Part shown: positions 8,398-17,776 of the stretch, in pieces
Position numbering within the stretch: position 1 is the stretch's first letter
Layout: every line of letters begins with the position of its first letter
Assembly: GCA_020445605.1 (NCBI GenBank)
Contig: JAGRGH010000051.1
Coordinates: forward strand, 1-64,000
DNA length: 64,000 nucleotides
DNA from: Chromatiales bacterium
Lineage (GTDB): Bacteria; Pseudomonadota; Gammaproteobacteria; JAGRGH01
Direction of reading: 5' to 3'
Position numbers and translations under genes: made by a program
The notes under the pieces: model-generated
The model's input: only the letters and a program-made list of their open reading frames with translations
Database searches by the model: none
What the model was told of the DNA's origin: nothing

Positions 8398-9678
8398 TTA
8401 CGGAGCGGAGGTGGCGATGCGCGCTTCGAGGGCGGCGAGTCGATCGAGCAGCGCCGAGAGTTCGCGATCGCGTTGCGCAAGCTGATCCTTCAGCTGTTGA
8501 AGCTCGGCGTCACGAGACTGGTCGTTGTGATGCAGCGCCTTGATCGCGGCGAGTGCAACACCGTCCGAGTCCACCGTCGAGATGTGTCGGTCATCACGGC
8601 CGACACCGAACGCGGCGTGGAAGTCCTCGGCAACCGGGCCGATATGGCGCACGCCGCGATCCGACTTGAAGCTCCAGCTCGACACGTCCATATCGGCAAC
8701 CGCAAGCAGAATCGCCTGCTCGTCGACGGGCTCGAAGCCCTCCTTGACCGCACGGCTCGAGGTCGGCGTGAACGTAACGGCAGTCACGTCGTCGTGGAAA
8801 ATCGCATCGCCGTCGGGCGTGATGAGCATCGACGTGAATTGTCCGGGCTTGTTCAGCGTGAACGTGCCGTCGCCGCCAAGCTGCATGAAGTCGCTGCCGT
8901 TGGTATCGGAAATCGACAGCGTCGCCCCGGTGATGCCGCCGACGGTATTCAGGCGGATATCCCATGTGCCTGCGTTGGTTGCGTTCGTGTTCTGCAGCCG
9001 GATTGCCGGCGCGCCCGCCGTGGCACTGGACGAGTTCAGATGAAGCAGCTGCGCCGGTGACGCCGTCGCAAGCCCGACATTACCGGTGGAATCGAGATAC
9101 ACGGTGTTGGTCGGCGTGTTCGGTTCGATCTTGAACGGCAGCTTGCTGCCGTTGGTCACATCACGCACGAAAAACACCGTTTCGTTGCCGGCGAGGTCCC
9201 AGGACTGTGGTGTAAAGCCGGACGATCCATCCTGCTCGAGGCGCAGCCCGGGACTATTGCCGTCGACCGCGTGTACGTTGAGCACCGGTGACGAGGTGCT
9301 CATGCCGATGTTTCCGCTGGAATCAATGTACAGGGCATTGTTAGGCGAGGCCGCCTCAACCGTAAACGGCGTACGGTTGCCGTCAACGTCATCAATCGAA
9401 AACTTGTTTGCGCCACCGTTCGCCGAGTCGTTGGCGGTGAGCTGCCAGTCGTTGCTCGGGAACGATCCTGAGCTCGACGTATCCTGAAACTTGATGCGCA
9501 GATTGTTTTCTTTCAGGCGAATGGTATCGAAACCGAAATTTTCGCCGTTCACGCAATCCACCCCAACGCAGGCGCTGCCGTCAACAATGAGGTCATCTAC
9601 GAACACCTGATCGGCGTGGGCGGGGGTCGTCGCGAAAACCGAGACGATGGCCGCTGTGAGAATCCTGTTTGCCTTCAT
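8398..9678 (-). CDS. Secreted fibre-like protein with S74-type intramolecular chaperone
   Basis: Protein of 426 residues. A signal peptide ending THA-HA-D (about 1-22) is followed by beta-rich repeated segments: IDSSGNIGMSTSSPVLNVHA and LDSTGNVGLATASPAQLLHL are repeats of one unit. The C-terminal 120 residues resemble the peptidase S74 / endosialidase chaperone domain (SSRAVKEGFEPVD, GVRHIGPVAEDF, DGVALAAIKAL), ending in a coiled coil (about 385-420). S74 domains drive trimerisation of phage tail fibres and cleave themselves at a Ser near the domain start. Here the protein has a Sec signal and no phage neighbours. A strong ribosome site, GGAGGG, lies 7 nt before the ATG. Confidence 0.85.
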   Translation of the reverse strand: MKANRILTAAIVSVFATTPAHADQVFVDDLIVDGSACVGVDCVNGENFGFDTIRLKENNLRIKFQDTSSSGSFPSNDWQLTANDSANGGANKFSIDDVDGNRTPFTVEAASPNNALYIDSSGNIGMSTSSPVLNVHAVDGNSPGLRLEQDGSSGFTPQSWDLAGNETVFFVRDVTNGSKLPFKIEPNTPTNTVYLDSTGNVGLATASPAQLLHLNSSSATAGAPAIRLQNTNATNAGTWDIRLNTVGGITGATLSISDTNGSDFMQLGGDGTFTLNKPGQFTSMLITPDGDAIFHDDVTAVTFTPTSSRAVKEGFEPVDEQAILLAVADMDVSSWSFKSDRGVRHIGPVAEDFHAAFGVGRDDRHISTVDSDGVALAAIKALHHNDQSRDAELQQLKDQLAQRDRELSALLDRLAALEARIATSAP

Positions 9679-9699
9679 GGTCCAACCCTCCGGGAGCAG

Positions 9700-10125
9700 T
9701 TATTTCAATACAGACTGGGGCGGCGGTTCCTTCACGTCATCGACGACCACATGGCCGCCGCTGATCCGGAAATGGCCGGTTTCGATCACCCCTACCGGTT
9801 CAAGTGTCGGGGCAGCGCCGGGGCCACGCCCGTTGTCCAGGCGCGCCTTGGCCTGCGAGCGTGTGATCGCGGAGGACGCCAGGACCCCGCGAATTTCAAA
9901 CTGGTAAACGCCGTCTTCCAGCCCTTTCGCTGGAATTGCCGCACTGATCGCAGCTTCGTGAACGACGGAGTTCGGACCCTGGATCGTCCAGGACACGGCG
10001 GTGGACGGCGCGTCGGAAACCTCCAACCCGTCCACGCCACCGCGAACGTGCGCCGCGGCAAGCGCCGTACCCAGGCAGCTCAGCGGCACGAAGAACAGAA
10101 ATGCGAGTGCTGCGCGCGATTTCAT
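9700..10125 (-). CDS. Small exported protein of unknown function
   Basis: Protein of 141 residues when started at the ATG at 10125, giving a good signal peptide (MKSRAALAFLFFVPLSCLG then ALA-AAH). An upstream extension to 10215 is possible but would bury the signal. The mature part looks like an all-beta domain (SWTIQGPNSVVHEA, GVYQFEIRGVLAS) and ends with GHFRISGGHVVVDD. The gene lies 21 bp before the S74 fibre gene in the same direction, so the two are probably cotranscribed, and the product may assist or decorate the fibre. I do not recognise a family. Confidence 0.65.
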   Translation of the reverse strand: MKSRAALAFLFFVPLSCLGTALAAAHVRGGVDGLEVSDAPSTAVSWTIQGPNSVVHEAAISAAIPAKGLEDGVYQFEIRGVLASSAITRSQAKARLDNGRGPGAAPTLEPVGVIETGHFRISGGHVVVDDVKEPPPQSVLK

Positions 10126-10168
10126 GCCACTGTGCACGCTGAAGTGTCTCTGAAACACCGGGGCGCGG

Positions 10169-11029
10169 TCACTGAATCCAGGCAACGTAGCGCCCCTCGT
10201 GCGCGGCCACGCCAATCGCCCTCGCGGCCGGATCGATCATGGCCCGATGATGCGCAGGTGAGGCGAACCAGCGTCGAAACGCCTGCTCGCCATCGCGACA
10301 CTTTCGCGCCAGCAATTCGGCGCGCACCGGCGTTCGACATGCGCTCGCCCGCAACGCAAGCGAGCCGGAGCCATCGCGCGGATCCGCATGCGCGAAATAC
10401 CCCCCCGCCCGCATGCGCCGTAACTGATCGTTTGCACAACGGGCTAGTTCGCTTCGCGCGCTCAGTTCGGACAGACCAAGCGCCGCACGGAACTCGTTGA
10501 TCGCCTGTGCCACCGGTTGCAGGCCCGCTAGTGGCGGTGAGAACCGCTCGTCGTTCGCCAAGCGAGCGGCACGCCACACGGCCTGAATGTCGGCGTTCGG
10601 TTCGGCAACCGAAAGGCCGCGCATGTGCAGAGACGCAGCGCTCAACCGGTACTGATCGGCCGTTTCGGTCCAGCCGCGATCCACTGCAGCGGAATCGAAC
10701 GGTGGCCATAGCAGCATCCGCAGTTCGGTGTAGACCGCCCAGGCCTGACGCAGATTGCCGAGATCGAGCGCAATCGTGATCGCTGAACGCAGCGCGGAAA
10801 TAGGGTTGCCGTCCGGCTGCCAGGAACGATGTAGTCGCCGAGCGTGTGCGAGCAGATCCGCACGCAAACGCTTGTGCTCGGCGAGCCACGCATGCGCGGT
10901 CCCCAACTCTGCATGGACGGCGGCGGGCTCGCTCGCGCTGGATATGGACCAAGGCGCTTCCCATAGCAGTGCGGCTGCCAGCGTCCAGCGCCATGCCCTA
11001 GATCGCAACGCCCGGGGCACAGCCCGCAT
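10169..11029 (-). CDS. Exported CAP-domain (SCP/PR1-like) protein
   Basis: Protein of 286 residues with the ATG at 11029, which overlaps the end of the upstream gene by 32 bp and starts a signal peptide with an arginine-rich n-region (RALRSRAWRW, then LAAALLWEA). The C-terminal 130 residues match the CAP superfamily: INEFRAALGL, ARCANDQLRRM, YFAHADPRDGSG, then ELLARKC, AFRRWFASPAHHRAMI and AIGVAAHEGRYVAW. The conserved His/Glu cavity residues appear present (FAH, E of AELLA, SPAHH). CAP domains bind lipids or act in the extracellular space; their bacterial role is poorly known. The N-terminal 130 residues are a helical region of unknown function. Confidence 0.8.
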   Translation of the reverse strand: MRAVPRALRSRAWRWTLAAALLWEAPWSISSASEPAAVHAELGTAHAWLAEHKRLRADLLAHARRLHRSWQPDGNPISALRSAITIALDLGNLRQAWAVYTELRMLLWPPFDSAAVDRGWTETADQYRLSAASLHMRGLSVAEPNADIQAVWRAARLANDERFSPPLAGLQPVAQAINEFRAALGLSELSARSELARCANDQLRRMRAGGYFAHADPRDGSGSLALRASACRTPVRAELLARKCRDGEQAFRRWFASPAHHRAMIDPAARAIGVAAHEGRYVAWIQ

Positions 11030-13082
11030 CACGCCCGACGGTCTCGCACGGTTCACCCGTGACCTGGATATTGATCGTCGCAGCATCCAGGTTGACTCCA
11101 TCGTCCAGCGTGTAGCTGAAGCTGTCTGGCCCGAAGTAGGTCGGATTCGGCACATAGACGACCTTCGAACCGGGCACGAGTCCGCTCGGCGGAACCGGCG
11201 CCCCGTTGCCGTCGATCAGGGTGCCATGCAGCGGAAACGCGGTGATCGTGATCACCGGCCCGCCGACCGTTCCGGCGGTCGTGACCGACAGCTTCGGTTC
11301 TTTCAGCGCCGAGAGATTTCCGTTCGCCGTCGTGCGCATCTGCAGACCGCGCTTGGAGCCGCCGCCGCTGAGTGACTCGTCGACCTGAGCGCGGATGCCG
11401 AACACCGTGGCGCCCGAGGTGATCGCCGCCTGGAGCGGACTGAGTACGTCGAAGCTGAATGTCCCCTCAGTGCCTATGGCGCCGGCCGGTACGGGCATGG
11501 TCGCCAGAATGCCGCCCGTGGCGGGCGTGCCATATTCGCTTGCCAGCAATTGGAAACCGATCTCGCCGGGCGGCGAAACCGACACACTGTAGAAATTGGT
11601 GTCCAGCAGGTCCACGGAGCCCTTCAGCGTGTGAATCACGACTTCGGCCGACTGTACGTCGCCCGGCGAGGTCAGACTGGAAATATCCCACTTCATCAGA
11701 AAACGAACGGTGCCGTTTGAACCCGGTCCACCGCTGGAATCTACCGCCGCCGAGGCCAGCAACGGCGCGCTGCCCGGGAGTACGTTTGCGTTGTCGCCGA
11801 AGTTGTCGCCGTTCGAATCGGCGACCGCCCCGGCCACTCCGGCGCCAATCACCAGCGCGGCCTGGGTCAGCCCCAGATCGATCGTCACGGGGACGTTCTG
11901 CTGGGTCTCGACGTTCTGATCACCGATACCGGCGGCGACGCTGACGGTGGCCGTCGCGCTCGCGCAGGTCAGCACGCTGGCGATCTCACCACAGGCCTCG
12001 AAGCTGAAGCTGTCGGCGCCCGTGAACCCGGCGTTCGGCGTGTAGTCGACCGTCGCTGAGCGCTGCGGAACCGCACTGCCCTGGGTCAGGTTCGAGAGCA
12101 CGCCGTTGGTCGGCGATGTCGTCGTCGCGAAACTGAGCGATACATCCTCACCCAAGCCGTCGCAGGGATTGGCTTCCCCGTCCGCGAGCTCGCACGGAGC
12201 CTCGCCCAGGAGCATGACCGTGATCGCCTGATCCGCCAGGGTTTCGGCGCTGGTATCAAACGCCTCGACGGTAGCGACCGGATTGTCCGGCGGGGTCGAA
12301 GGATCGACCGGGTTGATCGTCACGATTGCGGTATCGGAGACCGTCGGGTTCGTGGCCAGTGACGCGGCAAACTCGAAGGCGTCGTCAGCCGGCGTGCCGG
12401 AGGTCGGTGAGTAGGTCACAAGCGCGCTCAGGGTCGGCGGCTGGGTGACGTCACAGGTTTCACCAATCGGACAGTCGCCGTCGGTCACACAACTCTGCGT
12501 GGTCGTGAGCGAACACAGACTGAGCGGCGCCGGTACCACCGGCGTGATGGCACCAAGCGTGCCCTGCACCGGCGGCGTAACGATCGAGAAATCGAGACTG
12601 CTGCCCGCTGGCGCGCTGCCAGTCAGGGTGATCTGCACCGCGCCGGTGGTGGTCACGGTCTGCGGATCGGCCATGACCAGCGGTGTGTTGATGCACCCGC
12701 CCTGCGCGGCGTCGCAGGCATCCAGCGTGTTGGGATCCCCGTCATCGCAATTGAGCTGCGGCGGATCGGCTATGCAGATCGTCGTGCCGGGTTCGCAGGT
12801 CTCGATCGTGCAGGGGTTGTTGTCCTCGCAGACCTCCTGGCAGGTCGGGCCGGCAGGCACACAGGGGCCAAGATAGTCGCCGTGGCCCAGGTGCGCGGGA
12901 ACCGCGCTTTCGCTCACCGAAAGCGTCTGGGCATTGCCGGGATTGCCGGGTGGAATGTGGCAGAGTTCGACCTTGGTGTTCTTCGCCGCAACGGCCCCGC
13001 TCAGCCCGAAGAGCAACGCGAACGCTGCAATGCGCACGGCACCAAAGGCGCTCGCGTCGCGTGTTTCGCTCCAGTAGCCCAT
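10998..13082 (-). CDS. Large secreted protein with cysteine-rich N-terminus and tandem Ig-like (cadherin-like) domains
   Basis: Protein of 694 residues from the ATG at 13082, chosen because GGAGGGG lies 6 nt upstream; an ATG at 13106 is also in frame. A signal peptide (about 1-33) is followed by a CHIPPGNPGNAQTL segment ending PAHLGHGDYLGPC. Next is a Cys-rich region similar to extracellular DNNPCTIETC / DGDPNTLDAC repeats. Several Ig-like units of the Big_9/VCBS type follow, marked by YTPNAGFTGADSFSFEACG and YVPNPTYFGPDSFSYTLDDG, and there is a beta-sandwich near 400-560. It is probably a surface or extracellular adhesion protein, and is first in the five-gene exported-protein block. Confidence 0.8.
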   Translation of the reverse strand: MGYWSETRDASAFGAVRIAAFALLFGLSGAVAAKNTKVELCHIPPGNPGNAQTLSVSESAVPAHLGHGDYLGPCVPAGPTCQEVCEDNNPCTIETCEPGTTICIADPPQLNCDDGDPNTLDACDAAQGGCINTPLVMADPQTVTTTGAVQITLTGSAPAGSSLDFSIVTPPVQGTLGAITPVVPAPLSLCSLTTTQSCVTDGDCPIGETCDVTQPPTLSALVTYSPTSGTPADDAFEFAASLATNPTVSDTAIVTINPVDPSTPPDNPVATVEAFDTSAETLADQAITVMLLGEAPCELADGEANPCDGLGEDVSLSFATTTSPTNGVLSNLTQGSAVPQRSATVDYTPNAGFTGADSFSFEACGEIASVLTCASATATVSVAAGIGDQNVETQQNVPVTIDLGLTQAALVIGAGVAGAVADSNGDNFGDNANVLPGSAPLLASAAVDSSGGPGSNGTVRFLMKWDISSLTSPGDVQSAEVVIHTLKGSVDLLDTNFYSVSVSPPGEIGFQLLASEYGTPATGGILATMPVPAGAIGTEGTFSFDVLSPLQAAITSGATVFGIRAQVDESLSGGGSKRGLQMRTTANGNLSALKEPKLSVTTAGTVGGPVITITAFPLHGTLIDGNGAPVPPSGLVPGSKVVYVPNPTYFGPDSFSYTLDDGVNLDAATINIQVTGEPCETVGRDAGCAPGVAI

Positions 13083-13534
13083 CACTGACCCCTCCGGCAT
13101 TTCCAAGTGTTACGACCCGTTGCCGGGCGCAGCGATTGCACCCAGCCTCCAAACAACCCGCCCGCCATTGCCATCGATACCACAACGGAACCCGCGCCGA
13201 CGCGCCAACGGAGATATTGAACAGACGAACGCGCCCGACCAACCTGCGTCGGATTTCGCGGTTTGACCATCTACCAAACAGTCGGTCACAACCACGGCGA
13301 CCCGGCCGCAGTTGTGTAACGGGACGCCGCGTTGCGCGGCACCCCAGATGTCCCGGCCTCTATTCGGGCCTGCGGCGAGCGCATCTGCTCACCAGGATCA
13401 TCGATGTATGAATCTCCAAGTTGCCGATGTTCGGAATCAGCCGCTAGCCCAACGGCCAACTCCGACGGTCAACTGTATCTAACACTAGCACAGATTTTGA
13501 ACAATAGTGTTACCGAATCCTTCCGGCCGATCGA
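13083..13534. other. Intergenic region, 452 bp, with one GC-rich hairpin
   Basis: No gene is supported. GCCGCG-TTG-CGCGGC at 13326-13340 is a perfect hairpin, downstream (minus strand) of the membrane fusion gene and without a T-tract. It could be a factor-dependent terminator or a REP-like element. The part nearest 13083 must hold the promoter of the secreted Ig-like gene, but I could not identify -35/-10 boxes with confidence. Confidence 0.35.
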
Positions 13535-14698
13535 TCATTCGAGCACCCGCACGCTCTGCCCATCGGCCAGTGCGGCGACGTTGGCGGCCACGATGCGATC
13601 GCCGGCCGCAAGCCCGTCATCGACGACCTGCACGCCGCCGACCCGGCGGCCGGTCTCGACCTGCCGCCGTTCGATGCGGTTGTCGGCCACGACAAACACC
13701 GCAGTACCCGTGGAATCCGTCACCAGTGCCTCGAGCGGCACGACGATCTCGGCAGCCACGCGCGGCAGCGGCACACGAAGGCGCGCCAGTTCACCGGCAC
13801 GCAGGCCCGCGCCGGGCACACGCACGCGCAGGGCGTAAGTCAGCGTGCGGGGATCGGGAGCAACGGCAAGCGCCAGCACCCGGCCTTCGGCCTGCCGCTC
13901 GCCGACCGCGACGACCATCGGCGTGCCGGTTTCGATCGCGCCAAGGTCAGCGCCGGCCAGTTCCAGGTAGGCATCCAGCTCGTCGATCCGCACGAGTTCG
14001 ACGGCCGTGGCCTGCGTCGTCGCCAGATCACCGACCTCATACTCCACCGCGTTCACCACGCCAGCGAACGGCGCCTCGAGCCGCGCGCGCTCCAGCGCGC
14101 GGCGGGCCTGGTCGCGCTCGGCCTCGAGCAGCGTGCGACGGGCCGCGGCGGTCTCGACTGCGTAGCGAAGGCGCGCGACTTCGGCATCGAGTTGCAGCTG
14201 GCGCTGTTCAGCGTCCTCGCGCGCAGACGGCGCGACAAGCTTGTCACGTCCGAGCGCCCGCAGACGTTCGACCTCCGCGGCCTGCAGCCTGACCTGCTCG
14301 ATGGCGATGTCGAGCAGTCGGCGGTCGCGCTCGATCGCGGCAAGCTCCTGCGCGAGCCGCGCGCTCGCCGCGGACAGCCGCGCCTGGTAATCAGCCGTGT
14401 CGACGGCGATCAGGCTAGCGCCGGCCTCGACCATATCGCCGGGTTCGACGCTGCGCGTCGTCACGCGACCGGACACCTCGAAGCGCAGCGTGGCGCGCTG
14501 GGCCGGTTGCAGCCGACCGGTGCGTTCGACGACTGGGTCCAGATCGCGCGGCGCGACGACCAATGTGCGAACGGCGACCGGTTCGGCCGCGGATTTGCGC
14601 GCCTGCGGCTCGGGCGCATTGGCGACCAGCGCGACGCTGCCGGCCACCGCCGCAGCGAGCACGCCCAGTGCGATCACGAATTGCAGACCCTTCGACAT
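13535..14698 (-). CDS. RND efflux membrane fusion protein (periplasmic adaptor)
   Basis: Protein of 387 residues. An N-terminal membrane anchor (about 5-25) leads to a lipoyl-type half (RFEVSGRVTTRSVEPGDMVEAG) and a long alpha-helical hairpin (about 105-200, ARLAQELAAIERDRRLL). The second lipoyl half (ARLEAPFAGVVNAVEYEVGD) follows, then beta-barrel and membrane-proximal domains. This is the HlyD/AcrA-like adaptor that joins an RND pump to an outer-membrane channel. The natural partner is the RND gene at 1214-4405 on the same strand; the two usually adjoin, but here 9 kb separates them. It is divergent from lptD, with a shared 198 bp upstream region. Confidence 0.9.
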   Translation of the reverse strand: MSKGLQFVIALGVLAAAVAGSVALVANAPEPQARKSAAEPVAVRTLVVAPRDLDPVVERTGRLQPAQRATLRFEVSGRVTTRSVEPGDMVEAGASLIAVDTADYQARLSAASARLAQELAAIERDRRLLDIAIEQVRLQAAEVERLRALGRDKLVAPSAREDAEQRQLQLDAEVARLRYAVETAAARRTLLEAERDQARRALERARLEAPFAGVVNAVEYEVGDLATTQATAVELVRIDELDAYLELAGADLGAIETGTPMVVAVGERQAEGRVLALAVAPDPRTLTYALRVRVPGAGLRAGELARLRVPLPRVAAEIVVPLEALVTDSTGTAVFVVADNRIERRQVETGRRVGGVQVVDDGLAAGDRIVAANVAALADGQSVRVLE

Positions 14699-14896
14699 GA
14701 ACCTGGGGTTTACCGCTGAGGAAACTTGTATTCAGGTGGCGAAACCGACCCGCCCCTGCAACCAATTCGGGACGGAAAATCGCGTGTTATGCTACCGCCG
14801 CTTTTCGCCCGCCGCGCGTCGGCGGCCCGCCGTTGCGCATGCACCGTGCCGCGTGCCGGCGCCGTCGTACGGTACTGAATTTTTGCACCGCACACC

Positions 14897-17776
14897 ATGA
14901 AGCTCAGCAGACTGCTTGCGTTCGGAATCGGGTGGATTGCCGTCACGAGCGGTCGCGTCTGGGCCGCGCCGGACTGGGACTGCGCCCAGAATGCCCAGGG
15001 CCGCTGGGATTGCCGCGCCGCGGCAGCACCGCCGCCGGGCAGCGCGCCACCCGCGAGCCGCGTGCCGCGCGACGACCGGACCGCGGACACCGCGGACGAA
15101 ACCTCCGCCGCGGAATCCCCCGCGCGATCACAGCCGGCCTGGCCGGTGGCGCGGCCGGCCACACGATCGACCTTCCGCGGCCCGACCCCGCAGTTCGAGT
15201 CGCTGGCGGACGACGCCGAACCGGCGCGCGCCGAACCCGTCGACCGCACACCGCCACCACCGCCCGTGCGACGTGCACCACTGGTCGCAGCGACGCCGCC
15301 GACACCCAGCACACCGCCGACGGCGCCGCCCGCAGTGCGCGAACCGCCGGCCGCAGTCGCACCGCCGGTGGCCGCAGTCAAGCCGGCGCCACCCGCGCCC
15401 ACCGAGCCCATGCCGTCACCGGTTGCCGAGCCTGCGACTGTGGTCGCGCCGCCGCCCGCAACGCTGCCGGATTCCGCGACCACCGCCGTTCCGCCATCCC
15501 CGACCGCCGCGGAGACGCTCGCCCCCCTGGCGGCCGTCGAGACGCCGCTGATCGCGCAGGCCGGCCCCGAAACGGCACCCGTCGAGCTGATCGAGACTCA
15601 GCCGACCGTTGACGCACCCCGCCCCGATCCGCTGGCGCTCGAATCCGCGCCCTGGAATGCCTGCGGACCGGTGCGTGGTGTGAAACTGCCGAAGGTCGAC
15701 GAGCAGGCGCGCGCGAACGCGCCGCTGCGCCTGAGCGCAAACGCGACCCAGCGCGATGCGGCCGGACGCACGGAGTTCGAAGGTGCCGTACGCGGCGAAC
15801 GCGCCGATCAGACCATCGCCGCCGACCGCGCCGTGTACGACCCGGTCAGCGGACGCATCGATGCGTCGGGCAACGTGCAGTATCGCGACGCCATCGTCGT
15901 GATCGATGGCGCGACCGCGAACATGGATCTAGGCGCCGACCGCGGCGCGATCGAATCGGCCACCTACCGGCTGTTCGGCCAGAACACCCGCGGCGAGGCG
16001 AGCCGCGCCGAACTGCAAAGCCGCACCCAGAGCCGTTACGAGAACTTCACCTACACGAGCTGCCGCCCCGGCAACGAAGACTGGGTGCTGCGCGCGGACG
16101 AACTCGAGATCGACACCGAAACCGGTATCGGTGTCGCGCGCCGCGCCAAGGTCGAGTTTCTTGGCGTGCCGATGATCTACGCGCCGTATGCAAGTTTCCC
16201 GATCGACGACCGTCGCAAGAGCGGCGTGCTGCTGCCATCGATCGCCTACAGCGATCGCAACGGCGTCGACATCACGGTTCCCTACTATCTGAACCTCGCA
16301 CCGAACTACGACGCGACGCTGTACCCGCGCGTGCTCAGCGAGCGTGGTGCGATGCTCGGCGCGGAGTTCCGTTATCTCGGCCGGTCCTACGAGGGCGAGC
16401 TCGCCGGCGAAATCCTGCCCAGCGACAACGATCACAACAACGACACCCGCGGACAGATCGCACTGCGGCACAAGCAGAACTTCCTGCCGAACCTGCGCCT
16501 GAACATCGATGCCGCGAATGTCTCGGACGACGACTACGTCGACGACTTCGGCGATTCGCTTTCGGTCGCAAGCGAACGCCTGATCTCGCGGCGCGCGAGC
16601 CTGACCTATCTCGGCAATGGTTTTACCGCACTGGCACGCGTTGACGACTATCAGACCGTCGACCCGACCAACACACTGGTCGACCCCTACAGCAAACTGC
16701 CACAGGTGCGTTTCGAACTGGCCGACCATGCAACGCCGTGGATGCTGCATTTCGGCGGACATGCCGACTGGACCGCATTCGATCACCCGGATTTCGTGAC
16801 CGGCAAGCGTCTGGATGTCGCCCCGTGGATCGCGCTGCCGTACGAGAGGCCCTGGGGCTGGGTCACGCCGAAACTCGCCGGGCGCTATACCGCCTACGAT
16901 CTCACCGATCAGGCGCCTGGCCTTGACGACAACCCGGACCGGACGCTGTTCACGGCAAGCCTCGATTCGGGGCTGATCTTCGAGCGCGATACCAACTGGT
17001 TCGGCAGCGCCTACACGCAGACGCTCGAACCACGCGCCTTCTATCTGTACACGCCGTATCGCGACCAGACCGACATTCCGGACTTTGATGCCGCCCTGCT
17101 CGACTTCTCGTTCCCGGCGCTGTTCGCCGAGAACCGCTTTGCCGGCACCGACCGCATCGGCGACGCAAACCAGGTGTCACTCGGCATCACCTCGCGTCTG
17201 ATCGACCCACGCGACGGTGCCGAGCGCCTGCGACTGGCCCTGGGCGAGATCATCTACTTCGCCGACCGTCGTGTGCAGTTGCCCGGTGTCGCCGAGGTCG
17301 AAGACTCCACCTCCGACACGGTCGCCGAACTCAGCGCACGCATCACCAACGAGGTCAGCGTGCGTTCCGCCCTGCAATGGAACAACGACGACAGCGAGTT
17401 CTATCGCGCCGCCGCCGCCGTGCACTACCGTGACGACGACGGACTGCTCCTGAACGCCGCCTATCGATACCGCCGCGACCTGCTCGACCAGGCCGATTTC
17501 TCGGCGCGCGTGCCGGTCGGCCAGCGCTGGAACCTCGTCGGCCGCGGCTACTGGTCGTTCGACGACGATGACTGGCTCGAGGTATTCGGCGGCCTTGAAT
17601 ACGACGCCTGTTGCTGGCGCACCCGCGTGGTCGTGCGGCGTTATGTCACCGACGATGGCGCCGATCACAACCTTGGCGTGATGCTGCAGCTGGAACTCAA
17701 GGGCCTGAGCAGCATCGGAGAACGTATTGACCACTTCCTTGAAAAAGGCATCTATGGCTATGAAGTCGAGCAGTAG
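14897..17776 (+). CDS. lptD: LPS-assembly outer-membrane protein LptD
   Basis: Protein of 959 residues. After a signal peptide (about 1-24) come Cys29 and Cys39. A Pro/Ala/Thr-rich low-complexity stretch of roughly 190 residues follows (about 42-235), absent from typical LptD of about 780 residues. Then come the LptA-like beta-jellyroll (about 275-400, EGAVRGERADQTIAADRAVY) and the C-terminal beta-barrel. The tandem cysteines of ACCWR at about 905-906 are the barrel partners of the conserved inter-domain disulfides; additional Cys in WNACGPV and YTSCRPG match the N-terminal partners. LptD with LptE inserts lipopolysaccharide in the outer leaflet. First gene of the lptD-surA-pdxA run. Confidence 0.95.
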   Translation: MKLSRLLAFGIGWIAVTSGRVWAAPDWDCAQNAQGRWDCRAAAAPPPGSAPPASRVPRDDRTADTADETSAAESPARSQPAWPVARPATRSTFRGPTPQFESLADDAEPARAEPVDRTPPPPPVRRAPLVAATPPTPSTPPTAPPAVREPPAAVAPPVAAVKPAPPAPTEPMPSPVAEPATVVAPPPATLPDSATTAVPPSPTAAETLAPLAAVETPLIAQAGPETAPVELIETQPTVDAPRPDPLALESAPWNACGPVRGVKLPKVDEQARANAPLRLSANATQRDAAGRTEFEGAVRGERADQTIAADRAVYDPVSGRIDASGNVQYRDAIVVIDGATANMDLGADRGAIESATYRLFGQNTRGEASRAELQSRTQSRYENFTYTSCRPGNEDWVLRADELEIDTETGIGVARRAKVEFLGVPMIYAPYASFPIDDRRKSGVLLPSIAYSDRNGVDITVPYYLNLAPNYDATLYPRVLSERGAMLGAEFRYLGRSYEGELAGEILPSDNDHNNDTRGQIALRHKQNFLPNLRLNIDAANVSDDDYVDDFGDSLSVASERLISRRASLTYLGNGFTALARVDDYQTVDPTNTLVDPYSKLPQVRFELADHATPWMLHFGGHADWTAFDHPDFVTGKRLDVAPWIALPYERPWGWVTPKLAGRYTAYDLTDQAPGLDDNPDRTLFTASLDSGLIFERDTNWFGSAYTQTLEPRAFYLYTPYRDQTDIPDFDAALLDFSFPALFAENRFAGTDRIGDANQVSLGITSRLIDPRDGAERLRLALGEIIYFADRRVQLPGVAEVEDSTSDTVAELSARITNEVSVRSALQWNNDDSEFYRAAAAVHYRDDDGLLLNAAYRYRRDLLDQADFSARVPVGQRWNLVGRGYWSFDDDDWLEVFGGLEYDACCWRTRVVVRRYVTDDGADHNLGVMLQLELKGLSSIGERIDHFLEKGIYGYEVEQ

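Noticed and set aside
8398-13082. Prophage remnant, suggested by the S74 fibre-like protein
   Set aside because: All neighbours are Sec-exported cellular-type proteins; no capsid, tail, integrase or lysis genes are seen.
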